NCBI GenBank assembly: GCA_964607025.1
Contig: CAZSIL010000009.1
Location: 1 to 63,914 of the forward strand
Length of the DNA stretch: 63,914 nucleotides
Origin: SIG565 sp964607025
GTDB taxonomy: Bacteria > Bacillota > Clostridia > Oscillospirales > Acutalibacteraceae
Direction: 5' to 3'
Each line of letters opens with the position of its first letter. Position 1 is the stretch's first letter. A program made the position numbers and the translations under genes. The notes beneath the pieces are model-generated. The model was given only the letters and a program-made list of their open reading frames with translations, was not told the DNA's origin and ran no database searches. This document shows positions 1 through 7,694 of the stretch, one piece after another.

Positions 1-1
1 T

Positions 2-379
2 CCTCTGATACCGCAAGTGGAAGAAGTTCTCCTTGCCGAAAAAGAAAAGCAAGAGGAAATGATGCGTGTGATGCGACGAGGGTACTGCAAAAAATATACC
101 GACTACATCTGCGTAGATGCAATCGGTGAGATTATAAAACCAAACTATGTGACCGACCATTTCAAAGTGGTGCTGAAGGAAAAAGGGTTAAAACCTGTAC
201 GATTTCATGATCTGCGACACAGTTGCGCTTCACTACTTCTCGCAAACGGTGTGCCTATGAAGATGATTCAGGACTGGCTTGGTCACAGTGATATGGGAAC
301 CACTGCTAACATCTACAGCCACATCGACAGTGAAAGTAAGAAAGCAAGTGCGATGGCGATAGGAACAGCGTTGGGGTGA
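2..379 (+). CDS. Tyrosine recombinase (phage/ICE-type integrase), C-terminal part, cut by window edge
   Basis: This is the catalytic end of a site-specific tyrosine recombinase, which cuts and rejoins DNA at attachment sites. The reading frame is open to the first base, so the N-terminal DNA-binding domains lie outside. Visible family residues are FHDLRHS (the Arg-II box HxLR), LGHSD (the conserved His) and the nucleophilic Tyr in NIYSH, with a normal short tail after it. It reads toward a tRNA-Ser gene 44 bp away, and a half tRNA-Ser lies 300 bp downstream. That placement is typical of elements integrated in tRNA genes. The family call is firm; which element it belongs to cannot be seen. Confidence 0.93.
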   Translation, partial: PLIPQVEEVLLAEKEKQEEMMRVMRRGYCKKYTDYICVDAIGEIIKPNYVTDHFKVVLKEKGLKPVRFHDLRHSCASLLLANGVPMKMIQDWLGHSDMGTTANIYSHIDSESKKASAMAIGTALG

Positions 380-389
380 AAAAGAGAAA

Positions 390-419
390 ACTCCTTGAAG
401 GATAAAACCTTCAAGGAGT
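390..419 (-). terminator. Terminator downstream of tRNA-Ser(CGA)
   Basis: A perfect 12-bp inverted repeat (CTCCTTGAAGG-type arms around a 6-base loop) sits between the recombinase stop codon and the 3' end of the minus-strand tRNA. On the minus strand it is followed by a T-rich run (TTTTCTCTTTTT), so it should end tRNA transcription. On the plus strand it has no T tail. Confidence 0.75.
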
Positions 420-422
420 CCT

Positions 423-511
423 TGGCGGAGACGGCGAGATTCGAACTCGCGGGGGATTGCTCCCTAACTGATTTCGAGTCAGCCCCGTTATGACCACTTC
501 GATACGTCTCC
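423..511 (-). tRNA. tRNA-Ser, anticodon CGA, with encoded CCA
   Basis: Read on the minus strand, this is an 89-nt class II tRNA. The acceptor arms GGAGACG/CGTCTCC pair and are followed by discriminator G and an encoded CCA. The anticodon stem is GCTGA/TCAGT-like around the loop CTCGAAA (anticodon CGA, reads UCG), a long variable arm follows, and the T loop is GTTCGAATC. The 5' half (TATCGAAG.GGTCATAACG) closely matches the tRNA-Ser(UGA) gene at 38632, so it looks native to a Clostridia host. No promoter lies directly upstream; transcription probably comes from the strong promoter at 715-743, through the broken tRNA-Ser. Confidence 0.95.
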
Positions 512-653
512 ATATAAAATTGTAAAGGCAAAGCCAAAACCTAAATTGCGAGAAAACTGCGAGATGCAGATTCGTGAGCGTGCAAACCGAAGTCCTAAAA
601 ACCCCGATAAATAAAGGGCTTACGGAGAAGGCTAAGTGACAGACCCGACTATG

Positions 654-692
654 TTTCGAGTGCTGCACCTTCGACCACTCGGACAACTCTGC
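654..692 (-). pseudogene. 5' half of a second tRNA-Ser(CGA), broken after the anticodon loop
   Basis: From the minus strand this reads as a tRNA-Ser acceptor 5' arm (GCAGAGT), D arm (TCCGAGTGGTCGAAGG) and 5' anticodon stem CAGCA, then the loop CTCGAAA. The expected 3' stem (TGCTG), variable arm, T arm and acceptor partner are absent: the next bases are CATAGTCGGG and no matching ACTCTGC occurs downstream. The break falls exactly at the 3' edge of the anticodon loop, a usual crossover site for tRNA-targeting integrases. The intact tRNA-Ser 143 bp further along shares the octamer ACTCGAAA with it. It is probably an attachment-site remnant; an older deletion is the alternative. Confidence 0.7.
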
Positions 693-714
693 ATATTAAA
701 TTTGCAACAAGACA

Positions 715-743
715 ATTATATTAACAAACTATTCAAAAGTCAA
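715..743 (-). promoter_or_regulatory. Strong sigma-A promoter for the tRNA-Ser region
   Basis: On the minus strand a -35 box TTGACT and a -10 box TATAAT are separated by exactly 17 bp. They sit about 22 bp upstream of the half tRNA-Ser. This is the only good promoter seen for the intact tRNA-Ser(CGA) further downstream. Confidence 0.75.
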
Positions 744-750
744 GATATTT

Positions 751-789
751 AAATAAAAAAGCGGAAATTTCACGTTGAAATCTCCGCTT
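751..789 (-). terminator. Terminator after the mutarotase-like gene
   Basis: On the minus strand the arms AGCGGAGATTTCA and TGAAATTTCCGCT pair around a short loop, followed by TTTTTTATTT. It lies directly after the stop codon of the gene at 796-1722. Confidence 0.85.
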
Positions 790-795
790 GAAAAA

Positions 796-1722
796 TCAAA
801 GTTTACTTAGAAAAGCATCTATTGAATCATCGTCTGTCGGGTTAAAGTCGCACGGCTTTTTGCGAAGTGACCAGTTTTCAGTATGTACAATAGATTTGCC
901 TGTGGAAATCTTTTTGAGTTCGCTGAGTGTTTCAATCTCTGTGAACTTGTTGCATGAATATGTTTCATAAGAAACGCCGCCGTCGGGGTAGTTGCCGGCA
1001 GGATAGTTTGGCTCGTATTCTTTAATGAATATGCTATCTTCAAGAACATAGTATACCTTGCCATCCTTAAGGTCAAATCCAAGCTTTACGGCTCTCTCTT
1101 CGGGTTGACGGATTGTTGCATATTTCTTGCCAAGATAGATGCTTTCTGATCTGAGATCGGTATATGGCCAAACGACTATCTTTGCATTAGGTAATAATCG
1201 CACATGGTTATTATTAAGTGGTATAATTTCGGTACCGCCCTTGGCACAAATCGAAAGCGCCCAAGCCGAGAATTCTTTAACGCGTTCGCCAATATTGGTG
1301 ATAGTGTGCTCTATTTCGACATCGGTACCCTCATCAGCCATTGTTATGCGGATGCTCATCTGAATTCCGTTTTCTGCCTGTGTGGGTGGAGTTAAGATAA
1401 CACCGTTCGGGAAGAACTCATATTCAACGGGGTCGTTATCGGGATAATACATTTCAGGAAAATATTCCGGGGAGGTCCACAATCTGTGTCCACCGTAGAA
1501 GTAAAAAGTTTTATCCTCACCGAAATATTTGCGAAATTCCGCATCATTTACCGGCTCAAAGTTTTTTGAGTTATCATTAAGAATATTTGGTCCGTCAATA
1601 AAGCAGTAGCGCAAAATTCTGGGGCCAAAATCAACACTTGCAATAAGCTCAACCTCGCCATTTGATAGGCGGATGCACTTGCCGTAGTCCTTGTACTGGG
1701 TAATATCCTTTGTTATTGCCAT
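796..1722 (-). CDS. Galactose-mutarotase-like (aldose 1-epimerase fold / DUF4380-like) protein
   Basis: A 308-residue soluble protein without signal peptide. The opening pattern LSNGEVELIASVDFGPRIL, a G-x-H-R-L-W box (GGHRLWTSPE) and the later NWSLR motif resemble the beta-sandwich carbohydrate-binding proteins related to aldose 1-epimerases. I therefore infer a sugar-binding or sugar-epimerising role, but the catalytic residues are not clear to me. The start chosen is the ATG at 1722, which has AAGGAG nine bases upstream; a longer reading from 1767 would overlap the preceding gene and lacks a ribosome site. It follows tmcAL by 13 bp, probably in one transcript. Specific substrate unknown. 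Confidence 0.7.
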   Translation of the reverse strand: MAITKDITQYKDYGKCIRLSNGEVELIASVDFGPRILRYCFIDGPNILNDNSKNFEPVNDAEFRKYFGEDKTFYFYGGHRLWTSPEYFPEMYYPDNDPVEYEFFPNGVILTPPTQAENGIQMSIRITMADEGTDVEIEHTITNIGERVKEFSAWALSICAKGGTEIIPLNNNHVRLLPNAKIVVWPYTDLRSESIYLGKKYATIRQPEERAVKLGFDLKDGKVYYVLEDSIFIKEYEPNYPAGNYPDGGVSYETYSCNKFTEIETLSELKKISTGKSIVHTENWSLRKKPCDFNPTDDDSIDAFLSKL

Positions 1723-1735
1723 TTTAAAACACTCC

Positions 1736-2914
1736 TTATGCTTTAATAATTTTTTGATAATATTCATCTCCGCATTTTCGCGGTGGATTTAATGATAATG
1801 CGTATATATCACTCGCTACACTTTCCAAAGACCAAACTTTTTTGGTGAATCCATCATCGAGATTTAATTGTTTAGTTTTTGTTATTATAGGTAATGAGCT
1901 GTTTTTATTTGCTTGTTTTAACAGTTCTTCGCCGTTTTTACCCATTGCCAATACGCGTATATAAGGTGGTAATTTACCAAAGAAGCTGTTATCAATCCCT
2001 AAAAATGCCGACAAACAAAGGCGGCGAATACGCGCCAAAGTATACCTTTTTGTTTTAGTAAGCGCTAAAAGTTCTTCAAAACTCGTGGCAATTAAAACAG
2101 CATTTTTAAGGCGATTTTCTATTCCTTCGCTGATATCGGGCAGGGCAGGAAACTTGTCACCGCTAAAATCCATACGTAATTTGCAAAGTATAGCGTTTTC
2201 TATTTTTCTAATATCCGAAATCGGTGAGTTTTTCAAAATATCAGCCGTGCTATCGGGCAAAAAAACCGAAATATTTTCAAATTCATCGCTTTTAATTTTC
2301 TCTCGGATTAACGATGCTGAAACAGTAACATCGGTGTCTAGAGAGTCGTGAGCGGCTCCGATGCGTTTTATACATCCAAATTCACCTTTGAACCCCACAC
2401 GCTCTGATGCCAAGATATACTCGGCGCCGAGCGTATCGTTTGGAGAATTTATAATGTGTGACAAAGTTGGATAGTCACTTTCGAAAATTTTGCTCCTTGC
2501 TGCGGCAAAGGTGGATGACACGGTATTTATTTTTTTATTAACCTTATTGTTAAAGTCGGCACTTTTAAGCACCGACGCGGTTTGCTTTAAAGCATCAATA
2601 TCGCCGCTTTCGCTACCGAAAACTATTTTGTCGGTAATGCCAAGTGCATTTAAAATTCCAACCGCACCCGTAGCGAAATTTTGAGCGGTTGACATAGCCC
2701 ACGGTGTTGGCAATTCCACTACCAAATCGGCACCGTTCATTACCGCCATTTTAGCGCGGGTGAATTTATCGGTTATTGCCGTGTCGCCTCGTTGAACATA
2801 GTTGCCGCTCATAACGCAAATTACGGCGTTTCCGCTTTTCTTTACAGTATCAATTAAATGTTTATGCCCGTTATGAAAGGGGTTGAATTCTGCAATAATA
2901 CCTATGTTTTGCAT
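1736..2914 (-). CDS. tmcAL: tRNA(Met) cytidine acetate ligase TmcAL (YlbM family)
   Basis: A 392-residue cytoplasmic enzyme of the nucleotidyltransferase-like family that uses acetate and ATP to acetylate C34 of elongator tRNA-Met. Seen: the N-terminal nucleotide-binding signature GIIAEFNPFHNGH, then VMSGNYVQRGDTA, ADLVVELP and FGSES, all typical of YlbM/TmcAL. Length is normal for the family (about 390-410). A ribosome site AAAGGA precedes the ATG. The gene is divergent from acetate kinase, as in many Firmicutes. That makes sense biochemically because both enzymes handle free acetate. Identification is confident. Confidence 0.95.
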   Translation of the reverse strand: MQNIGIIAEFNPFHNGHKHLIDTVKKSGNAVICVMSGNYVQRGDTAITDKFTRAKMAVMNGADLVVELPTPWAMSTAQNFATGAVGILNALGITDKIVFGSESGDIDALKQTASVLKSADFNNKVNKKINTVSSTFAAARSKIFESDYPTLSHIINSPNDTLGAEYILASERVGFKGEFGCIKRIGAAHDSLDTDVTVSASLIREKIKSDEFENISVFLPDSTADILKNSPISDIRKIENAILCKLRMDFSGDKFPALPDISEGIENRLKNAVLIATSFEELLALTKTKRYTLARIRRLCLSAFLGIDNSFFGKLPPYIRVLAMGKNGEELLKQANKNSSLPIITKTKQLNLDDGFTKKVWSLESVASDIYALSLNPPRKCGDEYYQKIIKA

Positions 2915-2942
2915 AAATTAACGGTCCTTTCACAAAAAAGTC

Positions 2943-2971
2943 TTGAAAAACGAATATAAATAAAGTATTAT
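2943..2971 (+). promoter_or_regulatory. Promoter for ackA-galK
   Basis: TTGAAA and TATTAT boxes with a 17-bp spacer in the divergent tmcAL/ackA region. The implied leader before the ackA start is about 95 nt. No riboswitch fold was recognised in it. Confidence 0.6.
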
Positions 2972-3010
2972 TATATAGTATGGTAGTATTTAGCTGCCAA
3001 ATCCATATAT

Positions 3011-3039
3011 ATAATAGCATAAGACATAAGTTTATGCAA
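3011..3039 (-). promoter_or_regulatory. Promoter for tmcAL
   Basis: On the minus strand, TTGCAT and TATTAT are separated by 17 bp. The spacer and -35 box overlap an inverted repeat GCATAA/TTATGC that could hold an operator, though no cognate regulator is evident. Confidence 0.55.
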
Positions 3040-3070
3040 CACATTTTATTATCAAGCAAGGAGAATTGTA

Positions 3071-4279
3071 ATGAAAATTTTCGTAGTAAACGCAGGTAGT
3101 TCAACGCTTAAATATCAGGTTATTGATATGACGGACGAGTCTTTGGTATGCAAAGGTATTTGTGATAGAATCGGTGCAACAGACGGTTCTCTCGGCACCA
3201 TTACCCACAAAACACCCGACGGTAAAAAGTATGAAGCCGAAATGCCCATGCCCACCCACGCCGAAGCATTTGAGAGTGTTGTTTACGCGCTTACAAAGAG
3301 CGATGCAAAGGTTATGGATTCTTTTGATGAAATCACTGCTATCGGCCACCGCATAGTTCAGGGTGGTAGCATATTCAGCGACTCTTGTCTTATCAATCCC
3401 AAGGTTATTGATGATATAGAAGCGCTTGGCGAGTTAGCTCCGCTTCACAACCCGCCGCACGTTTTGGCTATCCGTGCTTGCGTTAAAACCTTTGGAGAGA
3501 AGATTCCGCAGGTTGCTGTATTCGATACTTCTTTCCACCAGACCTTACAACCCCGCGCTTATATGTACGCGCTTCCTTATGAATACTATGAGAAATACGG
3601 CGTTCGTAAATACGGTGCACACGGTACTTCTCACAAGTATGTAAGCGATCGCGCTGCAGTTATGGAAGGCAAGGATAAAAAAGACCTTAAGATTATTACC
3701 TGCCATTTAGGTAGCGGATGCTCTATTTCGGCAATTAAAGATGGCGTTTGTTTTGATACATCAATGGGATTTACCCCGCTTGACGGCTTTATGATGGGTA
3801 CACGTTGCGGTACAATGGATCCTTCAGTTCTGACTTATCTTGCCAAAAAAGAGAATTTATCACCCGATGATATTAACAATATTTGTAACAAGAAATCGGG
3901 TACGCTCGGTATTTCTTGTTTAACTAACGATAATCGCGACCTTGTTGATGCTGCGGCTGCCGGCAATGAAAAAGCGGCTTTGGCACTCGAGATGCAGCGC
4001 TATCAGATAGTTAAGTTTATCGGCTCTTATATCGCCGCTATGAACGGTGTTGACTGCATCGTATTTGCAGGTGGTATCGGTGAAAACAACCCCGAGCTCC
4101 GCGTTGATATATGCAAGGACTTTGAGTATATGGGCGTTAAAATTGACCCCATACCCAACAAGGTTCGTGGTCAAGAAATCAAAATTTCCACGCCCGATTC
4201 AAAGGTTAACGTTTACGTTATTCCGACAAACGAAGAACTTGCAATCGCGCGCGACACTGTAAGAATTATCGGCAAATAA
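3071..4279 (+). CDS. ackA: Acetate kinase
   Basis: Interconverts acetyl phosphate + ADP and acetate + ATP, the ATP-yielding last step of acetate fermentation. The 402-residue length is standard. Signatures seen are NAGSSTLKYQ at the N terminus, GHRIVQGG, the catalytic-region DTSFHQTL, HLGSGCS and MGTRCGTMDP of the ASKHA phosphate loops, and the C-terminal FAGGIGENNPE. AAGGAG lies nine bases before the ATG. Phosphotransacetylase is not next to it. A galactokinase gene follows 14 bp downstream with no intervening terminator, so the two are probably co-transcribed. Confidence 0.98.
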   Translation: MKIFVVNAGSSTLKYQVIDMTDESLVCKGICDRIGATDGSLGTITHKTPDGKKYEAEMPMPTHAEAFESVVYALTKSDAKVMDSFDEITAIGHRIVQGGSIFSDSCLINPKVIDDIEALGELAPLHNPPHVLAIRACVKTFGEKIPQVAVFDTSFHQTLQPRAYMYALPYEYYEKYGVRKYGAHGTSHKYVSDRAAVMEGKDKKDLKIITCHLGSGCSISAIKDGVCFDTSMGFTPLDGFMMGTRCGTMDPSVLTYLAKKENLSPDDINNICNKKSGTLGISCLTNDNRDLVDAAAAGNEKAALALEMQRYQIVKFIGSYIAAMNGVDCIVFAGGIGENNPELRVDICKDFEYMGVKIDPIPNKVRGQEIKISTPDSKVNVYVIPTNEELAIARDTVRIIGK

Positions 4280-4293
4280 ATAGGCGGTGTATT

Positions 4294-5571
4294 ATGAATA
4301 CAAAGCAGTTAAAACAAAGCATACTTGAAGGCAAATATGATGGTATGTTTGCAAAACTATATAAGGATGTAGTGTCAGCGCGTACTCGTTATGCCGATGC
4401 TTGCGACGAGTTTGTAAAACTTTATGGTGTAAGGGAAGATATGCGTCTTTTCTCAGCCCCCGGTCGTACCGAGGTGGGCGGAAATCATACCGACCATCAG
4501 CACGGTAGAGTGTTGGCGGGAAGCGTTGATTTGGACGTTATAGCCGTTGTATCTCCCAATACCGAGAATATCGTTCGTATAAAATCTGCAGGTTACGAGA
4601 TGGACACCGTAAATCTTGGCATCCTTGAACTCAACGATGCTGAAACGGGCAGAGCAATTTCTCTTATACGCGGTATGTGTTCTATTTTCAAATCGAACGG
4701 ATATGAAATAGGTGGATTTGATGCCTATACAACATCCAACGTATTAAAGGGTTCGGGGCTTTCGTCTTCTGCCGCGTTTGAAGTGCTTATCGGTAATATT
4801 TTAAGCGGTATGTTTAATGGTGGCACAGTTGACAGCATCGAGATTGCTAAAATATCCCAGAAAGCAGAGAGCGAATTTTTTGGTAAACCTTGCGGTTTGC
4901 TTGACCAGTCGGCAAGTTCACTAGGTGGCTTTACTGCTATTGACTTTAAGGACCCGAAAAACCCGAAGGTTGAGCAGGTTGACTTTGATTTGGCAGCTCA
5001 CGGCTATGCGCTTTGTGTAGTAAATACAGGCGGTAATCACGCAAATCTCACTCAAGATTATGCCGATATTACGGTTGAGTGCCGCAATATCAGTAATTTC
5101 TTCGGTAAGGGCTTTTTACGTGACGTTGAGCCGATTGATTTCTTTGAGAATATTGCAAAATTACGTAAAGAGTACGGCGACCGCGCAGTACTTCGCGCAC
5201 TCCACTTTTTTAATGAGGATAACCGTGCCGATCTTGAAAAAGAAGCGCTCAAAAAGGATGATTTTGATGAGTTTTTACGCCTCGTTAACGAGTCGGGCAA
5301 CTCGTCATACAAGTATCTTCAGAACGTTTATTCAACCTCAAATCTTTATGAACAGGGCATATCCTTAGCGTTGGCAGTTACTGAGCAGTTCTTTAAAGGA
5401 ACCGACAAAGGTGCATATCGCGTTCACGGTGGCGGCTTTGCGGGAACTATTCAGTGCTTTATTCCTACAAATATGTTGGAAGATTATAAGACCGTTATCG
5501 AAAAGGTATTTGGGCAGGGTAGTTGTTATATCCTTCTTATTCGCCCTATCGGTGGTTGCGAAATAAAATAA
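4294..5571 (+). CDS. galK: Galactokinase (GHMP kinase family)
   Basis: Phosphorylates galactose (or a close relative) at C1 with ATP, the entry to the Leloir route. Motifs in order: the sugar-binding signature PGRTEVGGNHTDHQHG near residue 55, the GHMP ATP loop KGSGLSSSAAFEV near residue 150, and VHGGGFAGT near the C terminus. At 425 residues it is somewhat longer than the usual 380-390, with an N-terminal lead of about 45 residues before the core. No galT or galE is nearby; its partner here is ackA, upstream in the same direction. A terminator follows directly. Exact sugar specificity is inferred. Confidence 0.9.
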   Translation: MNTKQLKQSILEGKYDGMFAKLYKDVVSARTRYADACDEFVKLYGVREDMRLFSAPGRTEVGGNHTDHQHGRVLAGSVDLDVIAVVSPNTENIVRIKSAGYEMDTVNLGILELNDAETGRAISLIRGMCSIFKSNGYEIGGFDAYTTSNVLKGSGLSSSAAFEVLIGNILSGMFNGGTVDSIEIAKISQKAESEFFGKPCGLLDQSASSLGGFTAIDFKDPKNPKVEQVDFDLAAHGYALCVVNTGGNHANLTQDYADITVECRNISNFFGKGFLRDVEPIDFFENIAKLRKEYGDRAVLRALHFFNEDNRADLEKEALKKDDFDEFLRLVNESGNSSYKYLQNVYSTSNLYEQGISLALAVTEQFFKGTDKGAYRVHGGGFAGTIQCFIPTNMLEDYKTVIEKVFGQGSCYILLIRPIGGCEIK

Positions 5572-5576
5572 TATTA

Positions 5577-5606
5577 TAAACCGACTGTTTTTAGTCGGTT
5601 TATTTT
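5577..5606 (+). terminator. Terminator after galK
   Basis: The arms TAAACCGACT and AGTCGGTTTA pair around a T-rich loop and are followed by TTTT, just after the galK stop codon. Confidence 0.85.
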
Positions 5607-5619
5607 AACGGTGAAGAAT

Positions 5620-6825
5620 ATGAAATCAGTTCGTAATATTTATAAAATCGGTAAAGGCCCTTCAAGTTCTCATACAATGGGACCTGCATTTGCGACCGAA
5701 AGGTTTTTGAATGAAAACGCTGACGCTGATGTGGTTGACGTAATTCTTTACGGATCACTAGCTAAAACGGGCAAAGGACACGGTACTGAACGCGCGGTAC
5801 TTGAAGCGTTGGGCCATAAAAAAGGTAAGATTATTTTAGATACCGAAACACACGATTTGCCGCATCCTAATACAATGGATTTTATAGCATACAAAAACGG
5901 CAAAGAAATATCACGGGAGCGTTTTCTGTCCATTGGTGGCGGTGAGATAGAACGCTTCGGTGAAGAGAAGCATGAAAAAAACGAAGTTTATAGTGAAAAA
6001 ACGTTTACCGAAATAGCCGAGATTTGCAAATCAAGAAATATACGTCTTTCCGACTACGTTTTTGAACACGAAGATGAGCATTTCAAAGCGTTTTTGGGCG
6101 AAGTGTGGTACACAATGTGTCAGGCGATAAAGCAAGGCCTTGTAAGCAACGGAATACTGCCCGGTGGACTTGAAGTTGAGCGTAAAGCACAACATTTGTT
6201 TTCACAACGCCACATTGATGAAAGTCCGCAAACCAGGGAAAACCGCATTGTTTGTTCCTATGCATTTGCCGTAAGTGAGCAAAATGCCGATTGCGGCACC
6301 ATCGTAACGGCTCCAACTTGTGGTTCTTGCGGCGTTGTGCCCGCGGTGCTTAAATATATGCAAGAGAAAAACGACTTTTCGGATGATGAAATAATAAGGG
6401 CATTAGCTGCGGCAGGACTTGTTGGAAATATTGTAGCTACTAATGCGTCTGTAAGCGGTGCAGAATGCGGCTGTCAGGCCGAAGTAGGTACCGCCTGTTC
6501 TATGGCAGCAACGGCATTAGCCGAACTTTTCCAAATGGGTATTGACCAGATAGAATATGCTGCAGAAGTTGCTATGGAACACCATTTGGGTCTTACCTGC
6601 GACCCTGTTTTCGGGCTTGTGCAAATACCTTGTATCGAGCGTAATGCCGTTGCGGCAATGCGTGCGATAAATGCATTGAGTTTGGCAAATTTCTTATCGG
6701 GTAGTCGCAAAATATCTTTTGATTTGATAGTCGAAACAATGTATCAAACGGGTAAGGATTTATCCCGCCATTATAGAGAGACCTCCGAAGGCGGCCTTGC
6801 AAAACTATATAAACATAAAAAGTAG
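5620..6825 (+). CDS. sdaA: L-serine dehydratase (L-serine ammonia-lyase), iron-sulfur dependent, fused beta-alpha form
   Basis: Converts L-serine to pyruvate and ammonia using a [4Fe-4S] cluster, feeding pyruvate to fermentation. The N-terminal beta part shows KGPSSSHTMGP; the alpha part shows APTCGSCGVVP and GCQAEVGTACSMAA, which supply the cluster and active-site cysteines. At about 401 residues it is shorter than the 450-residue E. coli enzyme but has both parts. I chose the ATG at 5620 rather than the GTG at 5611 because GGTGA lies at a better distance from it. It stands alone between two terminators; no promoter is obvious in the short gap after galK. Confidence 0.93.
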   Translation: MKSVRNIYKIGKGPSSSHTMGPAFATERFLNENADADVVDVILYGSLAKTGKGHGTERAVLEALGHKKGKIILDTETHDLPHPNTMDFIAYKNGKEISRERFLSIGGGEIERFGEEKHEKNEVYSEKTFTEIAEICKSRNIRLSDYVFEHEDEHFKAFLGEVWYTMCQAIKQGLVSNGILPGGLEVERKAQHLFSQRHIDESPQTRENRIVCSYAFAVSEQNADCGTIVTAPTCGSCGVVPAVLKYMQEKNDFSDDEIIRALAAAGLVGNIVATNASVSGAECGCQAEVGTACSMAATALAELFQMGIDQIEYAAEVAMEHHLGLTCDPVFGLVQIPCIERNAVAAMRAINALSLANFLSGSRKISFDLIVETMYQTGKDLSRHYRETSEGGLAKLYKHKK

Positions 6826-6849
6826 AGTCGAATTCGACTCTACTTTTTT
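6817..6849. terminator. Bidirectional terminator between sdaA and the pseudouridine synthase gene
   Basis: A 14-bp near-perfect stem (AAAAAGTAGAGTCG with CGACTCTACTTTTT) around AATT has A and T runs on both sides, and the two convergent genes end inside it. It can serve both strands. Confidence 0.9.
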
Positions 6850-7496
6850 ATATCAAACGTATTAAACGGAAATGTATTATAGGGCAGTACCGAAAAACAC
6901 ATTTCTTTTTGTGTTTCAGGGTGATTAAATTTAATTGCCGATGAAAATAGGGCGATGTTGCATTTTGTACGGCTGCCGTACTTTCCGTCTCCCAAAAGCG
7001 GCATTTTGCGCGAGGCAAACTGTACTCTTATTTGGTGGCTTCGCCCTGTTTTTAGCATGACTTTTACAAGGGAAATATCTTTATCTTCATATTTTTGTGT
7101 TTGTATGACGCTGTATTCGAGTTCTGCCGTCTTTACACCTTTACGTGCATTTTTAACTACAAAAACCTTGTTTTTAGAAGAGTCCTTAAAAAGCAAATCC
7201 CGATATACTCCGATATCTGTTTCGGGACGCCCCGAAATCACCGCAAAATATTCCTTTTTAAAAGCACCGTTTTGTATTTGTGAGGATAATTTTGCCGCAG
7301 CTTTTTTTGTCTTGGTATAGACCATAACACCACCGACTGCGGTATCAAGGCGGTGTATAATGCCTATGTATGCGGTTGGTTTATTCAGATGGCGGCGGAT
7401 AATATCTGGCATATTTTCCGCGGATGATTCTTCGGATGAAACCCCGATTTCTTTTATGCAAACGATAATATTTTCATCTTCGAATAAAATATTCAT
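6840..7496 (-). CDS. RluA-family pseudouridine synthase
   Basis: Isomerises uridine to pseudouridine in rRNA or tRNA. The catalytic Asp lies in the family motif HRLDTAVGG; further family blocks are KEYFAVISG, the TGRSHQIRVQ motif and PLLGDGKYG. It lacks an N-terminal S4 domain, and at 218 residues is short, like the compact RluA-like proteins common in Clostridia, so the target position cannot be told. The start at 7496 has GGGGGC seven bases upstream; the alternative upstream start at 7526 has none. Its stop lies within the bidirectional terminator. Confidence 0.88.
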   Translation of the reverse strand: MNILFEDENIIVCIKEIGVSSEESSAENMPDIIRRHLNKPTAYIGIIHRLDTAVGGVMVYTKTKKAAAKLSSQIQNGAFKKEYFAVISGRPETDIGVYRDLLFKDSSKNKVFVVKNARKGVKTAELEYSVIQTQKYEDKDISLVKVMLKTGRSHQIRVQFASRKMPLLGDGKYGSRTKCNIALFSSAIKFNHPETQKEMCFSVLPYNTFPFNTFDIKK

Positions 7497-7525
7497 AAAT
7501 TGCCCCCACAAATAGAGATAAGTCA

Positions 7526-7554
7526 AATATACAACAAAATTGAATAAAAGTAAA
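7526..7554 (-). promoter_or_regulatory. Probable promoter for the pseudouridine synthase gene
   Basis: On the minus strand TTTACT and TATATT are 17 bp apart, 30 bp before the chosen start. Confidence 0.45.
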
Positions 7555-7587
7555 TAATAAGGTTTAACAGGGATGTTATAATTTATG

Positions 7588-7616
7588 TTGATAAATCTTT
7601 ATTTTTGTAGTATAAT
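7588..7616 (+). promoter_or_regulatory. Promoter of the surface-polysaccharide operon
   Basis: TTGATA and TATAAT are separated by 17 bp, about 80 bp upstream of the LCP gene. No terminator follows until 13297, so this promoter probably drives five genes. Confidence 0.65.
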
Positions 7617-7694
7617 GCTAGACGTATATATGTTAGTTTGATTTTAGGGTATATACTTATATAAAAAAATAGTTTGTTATATGGAGATGTAATA

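Noticed and set aside
411..686. Minus-strand open frame of 91 codons across the tRNA-Ser region
   Set aside because: It runs through one intact and one broken tRNA gene; its codons are simply tRNA sequence, and no ribosome site is present.
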